Below, one piece after another: positions 53,221-63,543 of a stretch of 64,000 nucleotides of DNA; position 1 is the first letter of the stretch, and each line of letters starts with the position of its first letter. A model generated the notes under the pieces. That model worked only from the letters and a program-made list of their open reading frames with translations. It was not told the DNA's origin and did not search any database. This DNA is from CADEEN01 sp963840805. GTDB taxonomy: Bacteria; Pseudomonadota; Gammaproteobacteria; Burkholderiales; Burkholderiaceae_C. The stretch is taken from contig CAWJAJ010000006.1 in assembly GCA_963840805.1 (NCBI GenBank), positions 1 to 64,000 of the forward strand, given 5' to 3'. The translations under genes were made by a program, and so were the position numbers.

Positions 53221-53593
53221 AGTCGACCACGTGGCCGTGCAGCAGGCGGTCGACGACATTGCCCAGCGCGCCGCCCATGATCATCGTCACCGCGAAGCAG
53301 AACAGCTTCTGCGTCGGGTGGCTGCGCAGCATCCAGACGATGAAGCCGGCGGCGACCACGCCGAGTGTCACGAAGAACCAGCGCTGCCAGCCCGCCGCAC
53401 CGGCCAGGAACGAGAACGCCGCGCCGGTGTTGTGCACGCGCACGACGTTGAAGAACGACGTCACGTGGCGGCTGTCGCCGAGCTGGAAGTAGCCGAGGAT
53501 CAGCGTCTTGGTGAACTGGTCGAGCACGATCACGACCAGCGCCAGGCCGAGCCACAGCGCGAGGCTCGGTGCCCCGTTTGCGTTGCGCGCCAC
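53099..53593 (-). CDS. lspA: lipoprotein signal peptidase, C-terminal frame uncertain
   Basis: LspA starts at GTG 53593, 2 bp after the ileS stop. It has four membrane helices, with LDQFTKTLILGYFQLGD near residue 20, FFNVVRVHNTGAAFSFL near residue 50 and the first catalytic Asp in GNVVDRLLHGHVVDFI. The second catalytic Asp (FNLADSAITLGAVLLIVDE) is in a neighbouring frame, so an indel near 53205 is needed, and probably another close to the end. It removes signal peptides from diacylated lipoproteins. The gene is essential, which implies sequence error. Confidence 0.85.
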   Translation of the reverse strand: MARNANGAPSLALWLGLALVVIVLDQFTKTLILGYFQLGDSRHVTSFFNVVRVHNTGAAFSFLAGAAGWQRWFFVTLGVVAAGFIVWMLRSHPTQKLFCFAVTMIMGGALGNVVDRLLHGHVVDFIQVHWARLVLPQLQPRRQRHHARRGAADRRRDPAGAPRP

Positions 53594-53595
53594 GT

Positions 53596-56469
53596 TCAGG
53601 CGATCGTGCGGGTCTCGCCCGCGCCGTAGAGGTTGCTGGTGCAGCGGCCGCAGATTGCCGGGTGCGCGGTGTCGTGGCCGACATCGCTGCGCCAGTGCCA
53701 GCAGCGCTCGCACTTGGTAGCCGTCGAGGGCGTCACTGCCACAGCGAGCGCCTCGCCGCGCACCAGCGTCGCCTGCGACGTGATCAGCACGAACTTCAGA
53801 TCGTCGCCGAGCGTGGCCAGCAGGGCATGGTCGGCGTCGCTCACCGTCAGCGTGACTTCGGCCTGCAGCGAGGAGCCGACGCCACCCGCGCTGCGCACCG
53901 CCTCGATGGCCTTGTTGACCTCGTCGCGGATCGCGCGGATGCGCTGCCACTTGGCGAGCAACGCCGGATCGGGCGGGTCGAAGCGCCAGAAGGTCTCGGT
54001 GAAGATCGACGGCGACTGCCCGGGCGCGAGCACCGGCCAGGCCTCTTCGGCGGTGAACGACAGGAACGGCGCCATCCAGCGCAGCATCGCGTGCGTGACC
54101 TGCCACAGCGCAGTCTGCGCCGAGCGGCGGGCGAGCGACTTCGGCGCCGTGGTGTAGAGGCGGTCCTTCAGCACGTCGAGGTAGAACGCGCCGAGGTCTT
54201 CGCTGCAGAACAGCTGCAGCTTGGCCACCACCGGGTGGAATTCGAAGCGCTCGTAGTGGGCCAGCATCTCGGCCTGCAGCTCGGCCGCGCGCGAGACCAT
54301 CCAGCAGTCGATCTCGAGCATCCGTGCCGCCGGCACGGCGTCCTGGTCGGCGTCGAAATCGGCCACGTTGGCGAGCAGGAAGCGCAGCGTGTTGCGGATG
54401 CGGCGGTAGCTGTCGACGACGCGGGCGAGGATCTTCTTGTCGATCGGCGGGTCGCCGGCGTAGTCGGTCGAGGCACACCACAGCCGCGCCACCTCGGCGC
54501 CGGGGTCCTTCGCGAACTCGCGGATCTCGATCACGTTGCCGAGCGACTTGCTCATCTTGCGGCCCTGGCCGTCGACCGTGAAGCCGTGCGTCAGCAGGCC
54601 GCGGTACGGCGCGCGGCCTTCGAGCGCGCAGCCGAGCAGCAGCGCCGAATGGAACCAGCCGCGGTGCTGGTCGTGGCCTTCGAGGTAGAGGTCGGCCTCG
54701 GGGCCCGCCGTGTGGTGGCCGCGGTCGCCCGCCGGGCCCTGGTGCGAGCCGCGCAGCACGTGGAAGAAGGTCGAGCCCGAATCGAACCAGACCTCGAGGA
54801 TGTCGCTGCTCTTGCCGTAGTGCGCGGCGTCCTCGGTGCCGAGGATTTCCTCCGCGGTGACGCGGCTCCAGGCCTCGACGCCGCCTTGCGCGACGATCGT
54901 CGCGGCCTGGTCGAGGATCGCCATCGTGCGCGGGTGCAACTCGCCCGATTCCTTGTGCAGGAAGAAGGGCAGCGGCACGCCCCAGCTGCGCTGGCGGCTG
55001 ATGCACCAGTCGGGCCGGTTGGCGATCATGTCGCGCAGGCGCGCCTTGCCGTTCTCCGGGAAGAAGGTCGTGGCTTCGATGGCATCGAGCGCCATCGCGC
55101 GCAGCGTGCGCGGCGCCTTGTCCTTCGTGAACACGCCTGCCGTCGACGCATTGGCCTCGTCCATGCGGATGAACCACTGCGCCGCGGCGCGGTAGATCAC
55201 CGGCGTCTTGTGGCGCCAGCAATGCGGGTAGCTGTGCGTCAGCGGGCCGCGTGGCGAACAGGCGCCCGGCGTCGCGCAGCGCATCGATGATGACCGGCAC
55301 CGCCTTCCAGATGTTCTGGCCGCCGAACAGCGGAAAGTCGGCGGCGTAGCTGCCCTGCGCGCCGACCGGGTTGAGGATCTCGTCGACGCTTCATGCCGTG
55401 CGCGGTGCACGAGTTGAAGTCGTCGAGGCCGTAGGCCGGCGACGAGTGCACGATGCCGGTGCCGTCCTCGGCGGTGGCGTAGTCGGCCAGGTAGACCGGC
55501 GCGATGCGGTCGTAGCCGGCGTCGACATGCGCCAGCGGATGCCGAAAGCCGATGCCGGCGAGCTTTTCGCCCAACGTCGTCGCCACCACCTTGCCCTGCA
55601 GGCCGTAGCGTTCGAGGCATTGTTCGACCAGCGAGGCGGCCAGCACCAGTTGCCCGCGTTCGGTGTGCACCAGCGCGTACTCGAGCGTCGGGTTGAGGTT
55701 CAGCGCCTGGTTGGCGGGCAGGGTCCACGCGGTGGTGGTCCAGATCACCGCGAAGGTTTCGCCGACGATCTCGGGCAGGCCGAAGGCCGCCGCCAGCCGG
55801 TCGGGCTCGGCGCAGAGGAAACCGACGTCGAGCGTCTGCGATGGCTTGTCGGCGTACTCGATCTCGAACTCGGCCAGCGACGAGCCGCAGTCGAAGCACC
55901 AGTACACGGGTTTCAGGCCGCGGTAGACGAAGCCGCGTTCGATGACGCGCTTCAACGCGCGGATCTCGCCGGCCTCGTTGGCCGGATCCATCGTGCGGTA
56001 GGGGTGCTCCCAGTCGCCGAGCACGCCCAGGCGCTGGAAATCGGCCTTCTGCTGCGCGATCTGCTCGGTGGCGTAGGCGCGGCTCCTGGCCTGCATCTCG
56101 TCGCGCGCAGAGGTGGCGGCCATGCGCCTTCTCGATCGCATTCTCGATCGGCAGGCCATGGCAGTCCCAGCCCGGCACGTAGCGCGCATCGAAGCCCGCC
56201 AGCTGCTTGGACTTGACCACCATGTCCTTCAGGATCTTGTTGACCGCGTGCCCGATGTGCAGCACGCCGTTGGCGTAGGGCGGGCCATCGTGCAGCACGA
56301 ACAGCGGCGCGCCGTGGCGTGCATCGCGCAGCTTCTTGTACAGGCCCTGTTCGTTCCACGCGGCGATCCAGCCCGGCTCGCGCTTGGGCAGGTCGCCGCG
56401 CATCGGGAACGGCGTGTCGGGCAGGTTCAGCGTGGCGCGGTAGTCGGGGGTGGGCTCAGGGTGGGTCAT
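53596..56469 (-). CDS. ileS: isoleucyl-tRNA synthetase, three frame shifts
   Basis: The expected N-terminus (TPFPMRGDLPKREPGWIAAW; HIGH motif in VLHIGHAVNKILKDM) and C-terminal two thirds (KMSKSLGN near 54550, the zinc site CERCWHWRSDVG and ICGRC) share one frame. About 56110-55387 is in a second frame (DWEHPYRTMDPANEAGEIRA, VIWTTTAWTLPANQALNLNP) and 55387-55255 in a third. The total length, about 955 residues, is normal. An essential synthetase with three single-base shifts is best explained by sequence errors. It is followed directly by lspA, as is common. Confidence 0.92.
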   Translation of the reverse strand: MTHPEPTPDYRATLNLPDTPFPMRGDLPKREPGWIAAWNEQGLYKKLRDARHGAPLFVLHDGPPYANGVLHIGHAVNKILKDMVVKSKQLAGFDARYVPGWDCHGLPIENAIEKAHGRHLCARRDAGQEPRLRHRADRAAEGRFPAPGRARRLGAPLPHDGSGQRGRRDPRVEARHRTRLRLPRPETRVLVLRLRLVAGRVRDRVRRQAIADARRRFPLRRARPAGGGLRPARDRRRNLRGDLDHHRVDPARQPGAEPQPDARVRAGAHRTRATGAGRLAGRTMPRTLRPAGQGGGDDVGRKARRHRLSASAGACRRRLRPHRAGLPGRLRHRRGRHRHRALVAGLRPRRLQLVHRARHEASTRSSTRSARRAATPPTFRCSAARTSGRRCRSSSMRCATPGACSPRGPLTHSYPHCWRHKTPVIYRAAAQWFIRMDEANASTAGVFTKDKAPRTLRAMALDAIEATTFFPENGKARLRDMIANRPDWCISRQRSWGVPLPFFLHKESGELHPRTMAILDQAATIVAQGGVEAWSRVTAEEILGTEDAAHYGKSSDILEVWFDSGSTFFHVLRGSHQGPAGDRGHHTAGPEADLYLEGHDQHRGWFHSALLLGCALEGRAPYRGLLTHGFTVDGQGRKMSKSLGNVIEIREFAKDPGAEVARLWCASTDYAGDPPIDKKILARVVDSYRRIRNTLRFLLANVADFDADQDAVPAARMLEIDCWMVSRAAELQAEMLAHYERFEFHPVVAKLQLFCSEDLGAFYLDVLKDRLYTTAPKSLARRSAQTALWQVTHAMLRWMAPFLSFTAEEAWPVLAPGQSPSIFTETFWRFDPPDPALLAKWQRIRAIRDEVNKAIEAVRSAGGVGSSLQAEVTLTVSDADHALLATLGDDLKFVLITSQATLVRGEALAVAVTPSTATKCERCWHWRSDVGHDTAHPAICGRCTSNLYGAGETRTIA

Positions 56470-56642
56470 GGGGCGAAGGCGCCGAGCGCTGTGGCGTGGC
56501 GCGCAATGCGCTCACTTTCTTTGGGGCTGGTTTGCGCTCTCGCAAGCCAGCGGCGGGTTCGTCGGCGGAACCCGGCTAAATTCGATCGCGTGTCGTCTGC
56601 CGCCGCGTCGCGGTGCGCCAGCGCAGGAGATCGAGCCGAACC

Positions 56643-57503
56643 ATGCAAGCAACCATAGTGAACATTCTAACGAGGCCATCGCAGCGCCTGGCCGTGTGTG
56701 CGCTGCTGCTGGCTTGCGGGTTGCCGCCCGCGGCGCAGGCGCAGGGCGTACTGCCTGAGCCGCCGCTGTTTCCGCCGAGCCGGACCTGGGAGGGTGCGAT
56801 CGGCCTGCAGGTCAACTATGCGCCGGAATACCAGGGTTCGGACCGGCGCTCCTTCGGCGTCAGGCCCGGCCTCTACCTGCGCTGGGGCCGCTTCTATCTG
56901 GCGACCGCCGGCAACTTCGTGACCCGCCACGACGACGAGGTCGCGCGGGGCGTCGGCGCCGAACTGGTCCAGCGCGACAATCTGCGCGTGCGGCTCGGCC
57001 TGCGCTTCGACCCCGGCCGCAAGACCAGCGACAGCGCGGATCTGGCGCAACTCGACGACGTGCCCTCGACGGTGCGGGCGCGCCTGTCGACGGTCTGGCA
57101 GCCCGTGCCCGACTGGCGCATCAGTGCCGGCTGGAGCAACGACATCCTCGGCCGCAAGGGCGGCGCGCTGGTCGATTTCGGCGTCGCGCGCGAGTTCCGT
57201 GTCAGCCCGCGCAGCGTCTTTTCGATTGGCACCGGCGTGTCCTGGGGCGACGAGCGCTACATGCAGGCCCGCTTCGGCATCAGCCCGCAGGCCGCCGCGC
57301 GCAGCGGCCGCTTGGCGTTCGAACCCGGTGGCGGCTGGCGCGACGTGGCGCTCTCGGCACAGTGGCGCACCGATATCGACCGCCGCTGGTCGGTGTGGAC
57401 CAGCGCCGGGATCAGCCATCTGCTCGGCCCCGCGGCCGACAGCCCGCTGACGCTGCAGACCACGCAAGCCGGCGTCGGCGCCGGCTTCGCCTGGCGCTTC
57501 TGA
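56643..57503 (+). CDS. MipA/OmpV family outer membrane protein
   Basis: A 286-residue protein with a signal peptide (cleavage near AAQAQG, residue 35), then GAIGLQVNYAPEYQGSDRRS and alternating beta strands ending with aromatic FAWRF, as in outer membrane beta-barrels. MipA/OmpV proteins are scaffolds or porin-like. It sits on the opposite strand between ribF and ileS, splitting a usually conserved neighbourhood. Convergent with ribF with a 6-bp gap. Confidence 0.8.
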   Translation: MQATIVNILTRPSQRLAVCALLLACGLPPAAQAQGVLPEPPLFPPSRTWEGAIGLQVNYAPEYQGSDRRSFGVRPGLYLRWGRFYLATAGNFVTRHDDEVARGVGAELVQRDNLRVRLGLRFDPGRKTSDSADLAQLDDVPSTVRARLSTVWQPVPDWRISAGWSNDILGRKGGALVDFGVAREFRVSPRSVFSIGTGVSWGDERYMQARFGISPQAAARSGRLAFEPGGGWRDVALSAQWRTDIDRRWSVWTSAGISHLLGPAADSPLTLQTTQAGVGAGFAWRF

Positions 57504-57509
57504 CGCGAT

Positions 57510-58499
57510 TCAGCGCCCGGCAGCGAACCAGGCCCGCGCGCTGGCCACGTCGGCCGCGATGCCATCGCGCAGCGCATCGAGCGAGGGGTACTGGCGTTCG
57601 TCGTGCAGCTTGTGCAGCAACTCGACGCGCACCACGCGGCCGTAGCCCCCGTCGGGCCCGAGCGACGGCGGCCACGCCAGGCAATGGGTTTCGAGCAGCA
57701 CGCGGCCGTTGTCGCCGAGCGTCGGCCGCACGCCCAGGCTGGCGACGCCGGGCAGCGGTGCGGGCGCGAGGCCATGCACGCGCACGATGAAGATGCCCAT
57801 CGCCGCCGGTCGCCGGTGCGCGAATCGCAAGTTGAGCGTGCGGAAACCGTCGCCGCGGCCGGGCGCACTCTCGCCGAGCGCGCGGCCGAGCTGGCGCCCT
57901 TGCAGCACATGGCCGCTGATGCTGTAGGGGCGGCCGAGCAGCGTGGCCACGCGCGCCATGTCGCCGCATTCGAGCGCCTCGCGAACCGCCGAACTCGACA
58001 CCCGCAAGCCGTGCACCTCGTAGCTCTGCATGCGCGCGACATCGAAGCCAGCGGCCTCGCCGGCGGCGTCGAGCATCGCGTAGTCACCGCTGCGCCGGAT
58101 GCCGAAACGGAAATCGTCGCCGACCAGCACATAGCGCGTACCCAGGCCTCGCACCAGCACGTCCGCGATGAAGGCCTGCGGTGTCTGCGCGGCAAAGCCT
58201 TCGTCGAAGCGCAACACCACCGCCTGCTCGATGCCGCAGCGCTCGAGTTCGGCCAGCTTGTCGCGCAGCGTCGCGATGCGTGCCGGTGCGCTGGCGGGGC
58301 GGCCGGCCCGCGCGGCGAAGAAGTCGCGCGGGTGCGGCTCGAAGGTCAGCACGCACGACGGCACGCCGCGGTGGCGGGCTTCGTTGATCAGCAGCGCCAG
58401 CATGGCCTGGTGGCCACGGTGCACGCCGTCGAAGTTGCCGATCGTGACGGCGCAGGCCGGCGCGATCTCGGGGTGATGGAAGCCGCGGAACACTCGCAT
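57510..58499 (-). CDS. ribF: bifunctional riboflavin kinase/FAD synthetase
   Basis: A 329-residue protein: the N-terminal FMN adenylyltransferase (TIGNFDGVHRGHQAMLALLI; VLTFEPHPRDFF; VGDDFRFGIRRSGDY; VSSSAVREALECGD) and the C-terminal riboflavin kinase (GRPYSISGHVLQGRQLGR; SLGVRPTLGDNGRVLLETHC). It makes FMN and FAD. ATG 58499 directly precedes the first strand. Confidence 0.92.
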   Translation of the reverse strand: MRVFRGFHHPEIAPACAVTIGNFDGVHRGHQAMLALLINEARHRGVPSCVLTFEPHPRDFFAARAGRPASAPARIATLRDKLAELERCGIEQAVVLRFDEGFAAQTPQAFIADVLVRGLGTRYVLVGDDFRFGIRRSGDYAMLDAAGEAAGFDVARMQSYEVHGLRVSSSAVREALECGDMARVATLLGRPYSISGHVLQGRQLGRALGESAPGRGDGFRTLNLRFAHRRPAAMGIFIVRVHGLAPAPLPGVASLGVRPTLGDNGRVLLETHCLAWPPSLGPDGGYGRVVRVELLHKLHDERQYPSLDALRDGIAADVASARAWFAAGR

Positions 58500-58530
58500 G
58501 GCCGCGATTATTGCGGCCACGCGCGCTGGG

Positions 58531-61125
58531 TCAGTGTCGCACCAGGATCGGCATCATGCCGGAGCTGACGAAGCGATCGGCGCCGAGGCGATGTTCGGAG
58601 AGGATGGTTTCGAGCAACAGGTCGACATCGGCGGCGGGCATCGGCCGCGACAGGTGGTAGCCCTGGCCGTTCTCGCAGCCCAGTTCGCGCAGTTGTGCGA
58701 ACTGCGACGTGGTCTCGATACCCTCGGCCACCACCGATTTGCCCAGCGACGTGCCGAGCGAAACGATGGCGCGAACGATCTCCGCATCCTTGGAGCCCTC
58801 GCGCATGCCGTTGACGAACGAGCGGTCGATCTTCAGGCTGTCGATCGGCAGGCTCGACAGGTAGGACAGCGACGAATAACCGGTGCCGAAATCGTCGATC
58901 GCCAGGCTGACGCCGAGGCGCCGCAGCGCATCCAGCGTGGCCATCACGCCGTCGACGCGCTGCATCAGGATGTTCTCGGTCAGCTCGAGCGTCAGCAGGC
59001 GCGGATCGAGCCGCGACTCGCGCAATGCACGCTCGACACGCTCGGCCAGCGCGCTGTGCGCCAGGTCGTTGCTGGAGACGTTGACCTGGACTCTCAGGTC
59101 GCGCAGCGATTCGTCGCGCAGCTGCCACTGCCGCACCTGGCGGCACGCGCGCGACAGCATCATGTCGGTCAGCTCGATGATCAGCCCGGTCTCCTCGGCG
59201 ATCGGGATGAACGTCGTCGGGGTCACTTCGCCGAGCGTCGGGTGCTGCCAGCGCACCAGCGCCTCGAAGCCGCGCAACTTGAAGGTGTTGAGGTTGAACA
59301 GCGGCTGGTAGGCCACCGACAACGTGCCGTTGGCCAGCGCCAGCCGCAGATCGGCCTCCAGCTTCAGGCGCCCCGAAACCTCCGTGTGCAGATCGGCATC
59401 GAAAACCGCGTAACGGGCCTTGCCGGCCGACTTGGCGCGGTACATCGCGATGTCGGCGTCGCGCAGCATGTCTTCGGGTGTCACGTAGCCGAGCCGGCTG
59501 AAGGTGATGCCGATGCTGGCACTGGTGCTGACGGCGACGCCGGCGATCTGCATCGGTTGCCTGAGCACCTGCTGCACCCGCTCGGCGAGCGAGGTGGCGC
59601 ATTGCTCGTTCTCGACCTTGTGCACCAGCACCGCGAACTCGTCGCCGCCCAGCCGCGCGACGACGTCACCCGGCCGCACGTGGTCCTGGATACGGCGCGA
59701 GACCTGGATCAGGAATTCGTCGCCGGCCGAGTGGCCCATGCTGTCGTTGATCAGCTTGAAGCGGTCGAAGTCGAAGAACATCACCGCGAAGTGGTGGTTG
59801 GGGTTGGCCTTCACGGCGGCCAGCGCCTGGATCAGCAGGCTGTGGAAGCGGCCGCGGTTGGGCAGCCCGGTCAGGCCGTCGTGGAAGGCGATGTGATTGA
59901 GCTGCGCCTCGGCGTGGCGGCGCGCGCTGATGTCCTGCACCTGCAGGATCAGGCAAGGCGCCGCCGAGCCCGGCTCCGAGAAGAAGCCGCAGTGCAGCGC
60001 GACCCAGAGGTCCGCGCCGGAGCGATGGCGGCAGCGCAACTCGATGGCAAAGGTGTCGATCGCGTTGCTGTGGATGCGATCGAATTCACGCGCCAGCGCG
60101 GGCACGTCGTCGTCGAGCACGAAGCTGCTGAACAGCTTGTCGACCAGCACCTCGCTCTGCGCTTCGCCGAGCAGCGAGGCGAGCGCGGCGTTGGCCTGCA
60201 GCACGCGGCCGTCGAACGACACCAGCGCCATGCCGATCGAGGCGTGCGTGAAGGCGCTGTGGAATCGCTGCTCGCTGTCGCGCAGTGCTGCCAGGTGCTT
60301 GGCCGACTGAGCCGCCTCGCGCTCCGCGGCCTCGATGCGGCTCTTGCGCACCGTGTCGGCGGCTTCCTGCTGGCGCAGGAAGTAGTGCACCGTGGTCAGC
60401 AGCATCGCGATCACCGGCAGCGCGCCGAACAACACGCTGATGCCCGAGTTTTCCACGGTCAGGAACAGCAGGGCCGCGATCAGCGCGCTGCCGCCGTAGG
60501 CGATGCCGATCGAGCCGAAACTGCCGATGAATTCGCGGACGTCGAAACGCTCGTTGCGCTTCAACGTGAAGACCAGCGAAACGAACAGCGTGTTGGCGAC
60601 GAAGTGCGTCAGCGAGACCACCATCGCGGCCAGCAGCAACAGGCCGGGGGCCTCCACCTTGCGCGTGGTCATCATGCCGAACAGCGCGTTCATCAGCAGG
60701 CCGGCCAGCAACATCGCCAGCGCGGCCATGGCCGGGCTGGCGATGCGGCTGGTCCAGCGCTTGGACGAGCGGAAGGCGCCGATGAAGGCCTCGCCCGCTG
60801 CGGCGATGGTCGCGGCCTGCGGGCCGTGCATCAGCAGCAGCAGGAAGATGAAGATCTCGCCGGCGACGAACGAGTTCTTCGAGCCGGGGATGCGCACCGG
60901 GAAGAAACCGGCCACCACCGCCAGCAGCCCGCCGACGACGATCTGCAACACCACCAGGAACGGCATCGACGACACCGCCCACATCGAGTGGGCCAGCGCG
61001 CCGCTGCCCAGCAGCACCATGGCCCACCAGTAGGTGGTGGCCTTGCGGTTGTAGTCGGGCATCAGCGCCTGGTGCAGGCGCTGGGCCAGGTTGCGCTGCG
61101 GCACTGGCGATTCGGTCGCTTCCAT
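58531..61125 (-). CDS. membrane-bound PAS-GGDEF-EAL cyclic-di-GMP protein
   Basis: An 864-residue protein. Residues 30-275 hold about eight membrane helices (a MASE-like sensor), 290-410 a PAS domain, 415-590 a diguanylate cyclase domain with intact RLGGDEFAVLV, and 605-860 a phosphodiesterase domain with FEALVRW, LELTENIL, IDDFGTGYSSL and VVAEGIET. Both catalytic motifs look intact, so it could make or degrade c-di-GMP. The signal is unknown. It ends 31 bp before ribF on the same strand. Confidence 0.9.
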   Translation of the reverse strand: MEATESPVPQRNLAQRLHQALMPDYNRKATTYWWAMVLLGSGALAHSMWAVSSMPFLVVLQIVVGGLLAVVAGFFPVRIPGSKNSFVAGEIFIFLLLLMHGPQAATIAAAGEAFIGAFRSSKRWTSRIASPAMAALAMLLAGLLMNALFGMMTTRKVEAPGLLLLAAMVVSLTHFVANTLFVSLVFTLKRNERFDVREFIGSFGSIGIAYGGSALIAALLFLTVENSGISVLFGALPVIAMLLTTVHYFLRQQEAADTVRKSRIEAAEREAAQSAKHLAALRDSEQRFHSAFTHASIGMALVSFDGRVLQANAALASLLGEAQSEVLVDKLFSSFVLDDDVPALAREFDRIHSNAIDTFAIELRCRHRSGADLWVALHCGFFSEPGSAAPCLILQVQDISARRHAEAQLNHIAFHDGLTGLPNRGRFHSLLIQALAAVKANPNHHFAVMFFDFDRFKLINDSMGHSAGDEFLIQVSRRIQDHVRPGDVVARLGGDEFAVLVHKVENEQCATSLAERVQQVLRQPMQIAGVAVSTSASIGITFSRLGYVTPEDMLRDADIAMYRAKSAGKARYAVFDADLHTEVSGRLKLEADLRLALANGTLSVAYQPLFNLNTFKLRGFEALVRWQHPTLGEVTPTTFIPIAEETGLIIELTDMMLSRACRQVRQWQLRDESLRDLRVQVNVSSNDLAHSALAERVERALRESRLDPRLLTLELTENILMQRVDGVMATLDALRRLGVSLAIDDFGTGYSSLSYLSSLPIDSLKIDRSFVNGMREGSKDAEIVRAIVSLGTSLGKSVVAEGIETTSQFAQLRELGCENGQGYHLSRPMPAADVDLLLETILSEHRLGADRFVSSGMMPILVRH

Positions 61126-61191
61126 GAGTCAATTATCGAGAGCCGAACCGCAATACTGCGCAGCGTGGACGAAGGGAAACCGCCTCAGGCG

Positions 61192-63543
61192 TTACTTTTC
61201 CCCGAACACCAGGCCTTCGCTCATCACCAGGCCCTCGCTCATCACGACGCCTTCGCTCATCACGATGCCCTCGCTCATGACGATGCCCTCGCTCATGACG
61301 ACGCCCTCGCTCATCACGACGCCTTCGCTCATGACGACGCCCTCGCTCATCACGACGCCCTCGCTCATGACGACGCCTTCGCTCATGACGACGCCCTCGC
61401 TCATGACGACACCGCTGCCGCCGATGAACCAGCCCGATAGCGTGGCGGTGGGGGTGAACACGCCGGTCTTGGCCAGCTTGGAGCTCGTGCCCAGCAGTGA
61501 ATTGCCGTTGAGCACACCGGCCGTCACAAGCACCTGTCCGGCCGGGATCGAGACCTCGCTGATCGACTGCACGTAGGTGTTGGCCGTGATGCCGGTGCCC
61601 GACCAGTAGGTCGGCACGCGCTTGCGCACCACGCCGTTGGCCCAGACCAGGCGCGGGTCGTAGAAGGGCTGGAACTTCTTGAACAGGTCGTCGCCGCTGA
61701 CGATGGTGTTGCCGCCGACGAAGGCGATGCGCGACCAGTTGACCGTGGTGCCGTTGATGCTGGAGGTCTCGTACGGCACTTTGCTATCGCTGAGGATGTC
61801 GGCGCCGGCGGTCATCGTGCCGGCGGCGATCTTCGAGGCGATGTCGGTATTCAGGGCCTTGGACAGCCGCACCGCACCTTGGAGGTTGAGCAGCCCCGCG
61901 CCTTGCTGCAGCAGGCTGGCGCCGGCGATCGGCTGCGCGGTGTACTGCAGGATGGCCTTGACCAGCGGCGGCGTCAGGCCGGGGTTCTGCTGCAGCATCA
62001 GGGCCACGGCGCCGGAGACCGCCGGGGCGGCCACCGAGGTGCCGCTCAGCTGCATCTGCGTCTCGCGGTAGGTCTGGGTGATACCCGTCGACGTGACGAG
62101 CTGGCTGTAGAACAGCGTGCCCAGCAGGTTCCAGGTCGGCGTGCTGCTCGAAGCCTTGGTCGCGCCGGCGCCGACGATGGCGTTGCCGGGGGCGACCAGG
62201 TCGGGCTTGAGCAGGTTGTCGACATGGCGCACGCCGGCGCTGTCGGTCCAGGCGCTGCGGGTCGGGCCGCGCGAGCTGAAGATGTTGACCACGTCGTCGC
62301 TGCGCGCCGTCGTGCCCTTGGTGTTGGCCGAGCCGACGGTGATCACCGTCGGGTCGTTGCCCGGTGCGCTGATGGTGCCGAAGGTCTCCTGGCCGAGCCA
62401 GTTCTTGCCGAAGTTGCCGGCGGCCACCACCACCGTGATGCCGGCGGCCGCTGGCGCTGCGCACCGCGGCGCACAGCGGGTCGGTCTGCCAGCTGTCGGT
62501 CGAGGCCGCGGCCAGGCTCAGGTTCATCACGCGGATGTTGTATTCCTTGGCGTGGTAGATCACCCACTGGATGCCTTCCATCGCGTCGCTGATGGTGCCG
62601 AAGCCGTAGTCGTTGAGCACCTTGACGTCGTAGATGTCGGCGTTGGGGGCGATGCCGGTCAGGTCGGGCGCCACGTTGTAGGTCACCGGGCGGCCGGCGG
62701 CGATCGACGCCACGTGCGTGCCGTGGCCGTAGCCGTCCTGCGTCAGGTGCCGTGTCGTTGGCGATCGCGGCCTCGTAGCTGGCCAGCGCGGCCGAGCCGG
62801 GCTGCAGCGAGGTCGAGCCGTTGGCGCCCGGCGCCCAGCTGGCCTGCGTGGTGCCGAGCATCTGCACGTTGCGCTTGACGCGGGTCGCGGCCGACGCATT
62901 GTTGAAGGCCTCGTGCGTCTTCATCACGCCCGAGTCGAGCACCGCGATGCCGATGCCCGTGCCGTCCAGGCCCGAGTAGCTGGTCTTGGTGCTGTTGCTG
63001 CGCACCCCGGTGGTCAGCGTGCCGGTGACGTACTCCAGCGTGCTGGCGGTGCGCGAGGTGGCGCGGTTGGGCGCCACGGTGAAGACGTCGGAGCGGGCGG
63101 CGATCTTGGCCACCTGCGCCGCCGGCAGCGTGGCGGTCACCGCGCGCAGGCCGGGCATGGCCACGTGCACCGAGCCGCCGTTGCCCTTGATGTCGCTCGC
63201 GCAGGTTGGTCATCTCGCGGTCGCTGTTGTCGCGGGCCATGATCACCACCTGCACGTGGCGCGTGCCGTTGACGTCCTTGGCCCACTTGGCGTTGGGCGT
63301 CGTCGGTGCATCGAGTGCGGCCTGCAGATCCTTGGCGATCTTCTTGGCCTGGCCGTTGCCGTTGCCCGGTGCGGCGAAGGCCGGCTGCCCGCCGAGCATC
63401 GCCAGCGCGGCCGTTGCGGCGACCAGGCGCTTGAAGCACTCCTTCAACGCTCGACGCTCGATCAGCACGGTGAAGTTGCTGAGCAGGTTCATCCTGCGTG
63501 CCCGGCGCTCGATCAGGACGGTGAAGTGGCTCAAGGGGTTCAT
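61192..63543 (-). CDS. secreted subtilase with a hexapeptide-repeat tail, three frame shifts
   Basis: An S8 serine protease of about 780 residues. It has a duplicated N-terminal segment, a signal peptide (ATAALAMLGGQPAFAAPG), an I9-like propeptide (VQVVIMARDNSDREM), then the triad: Asp in GIAVLDSGVMKTHEAF, His in GYGHGTHVASIAAG and Ser in LSGTSVAAPAVSGAVALML. Frame changes near 63195, 62750 and 62455 separate these blocks, though each block is well conserved. The C-terminus has eleven [VIL]VMSEG units and ends LVFGEK. A second gene with the same tail lies upstream at the window edge. Confidence 0.8.
61214..61411 (-). repeat. eleven 18-bp repeats encoding [VIL]VMSEG
   Basis: Eleven in-frame 18-bp units. 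The protein repeat is nearly invariant, and most base differences are synonymous (GTC/GTG for the valines, GAG/GAA for Glu), so selection appears to act on the peptide. The same units occur at the right edge of the window (63962-64000). Confidence 0.9.
63442..63543 (-). repeat. 51-bp tandem duplication at the subtilase start
   Basis: Two adjacent 51-bp units encode MNPLSHFTVLIERRARR and MNLLSNFTVLIERRALK, each beginning with ATG. Either ATG (63543 or 63492) could initiate translation, with the second directly preceding the signal peptide. Confidence 0.8.

Noticed and set aside
61214..61411. Possible CRISPR array at the 18-bp repeats
   Set aside because: The units are contiguous with no spacers, keep one reading frame and encode a conserved peptide; no cas genes are present.
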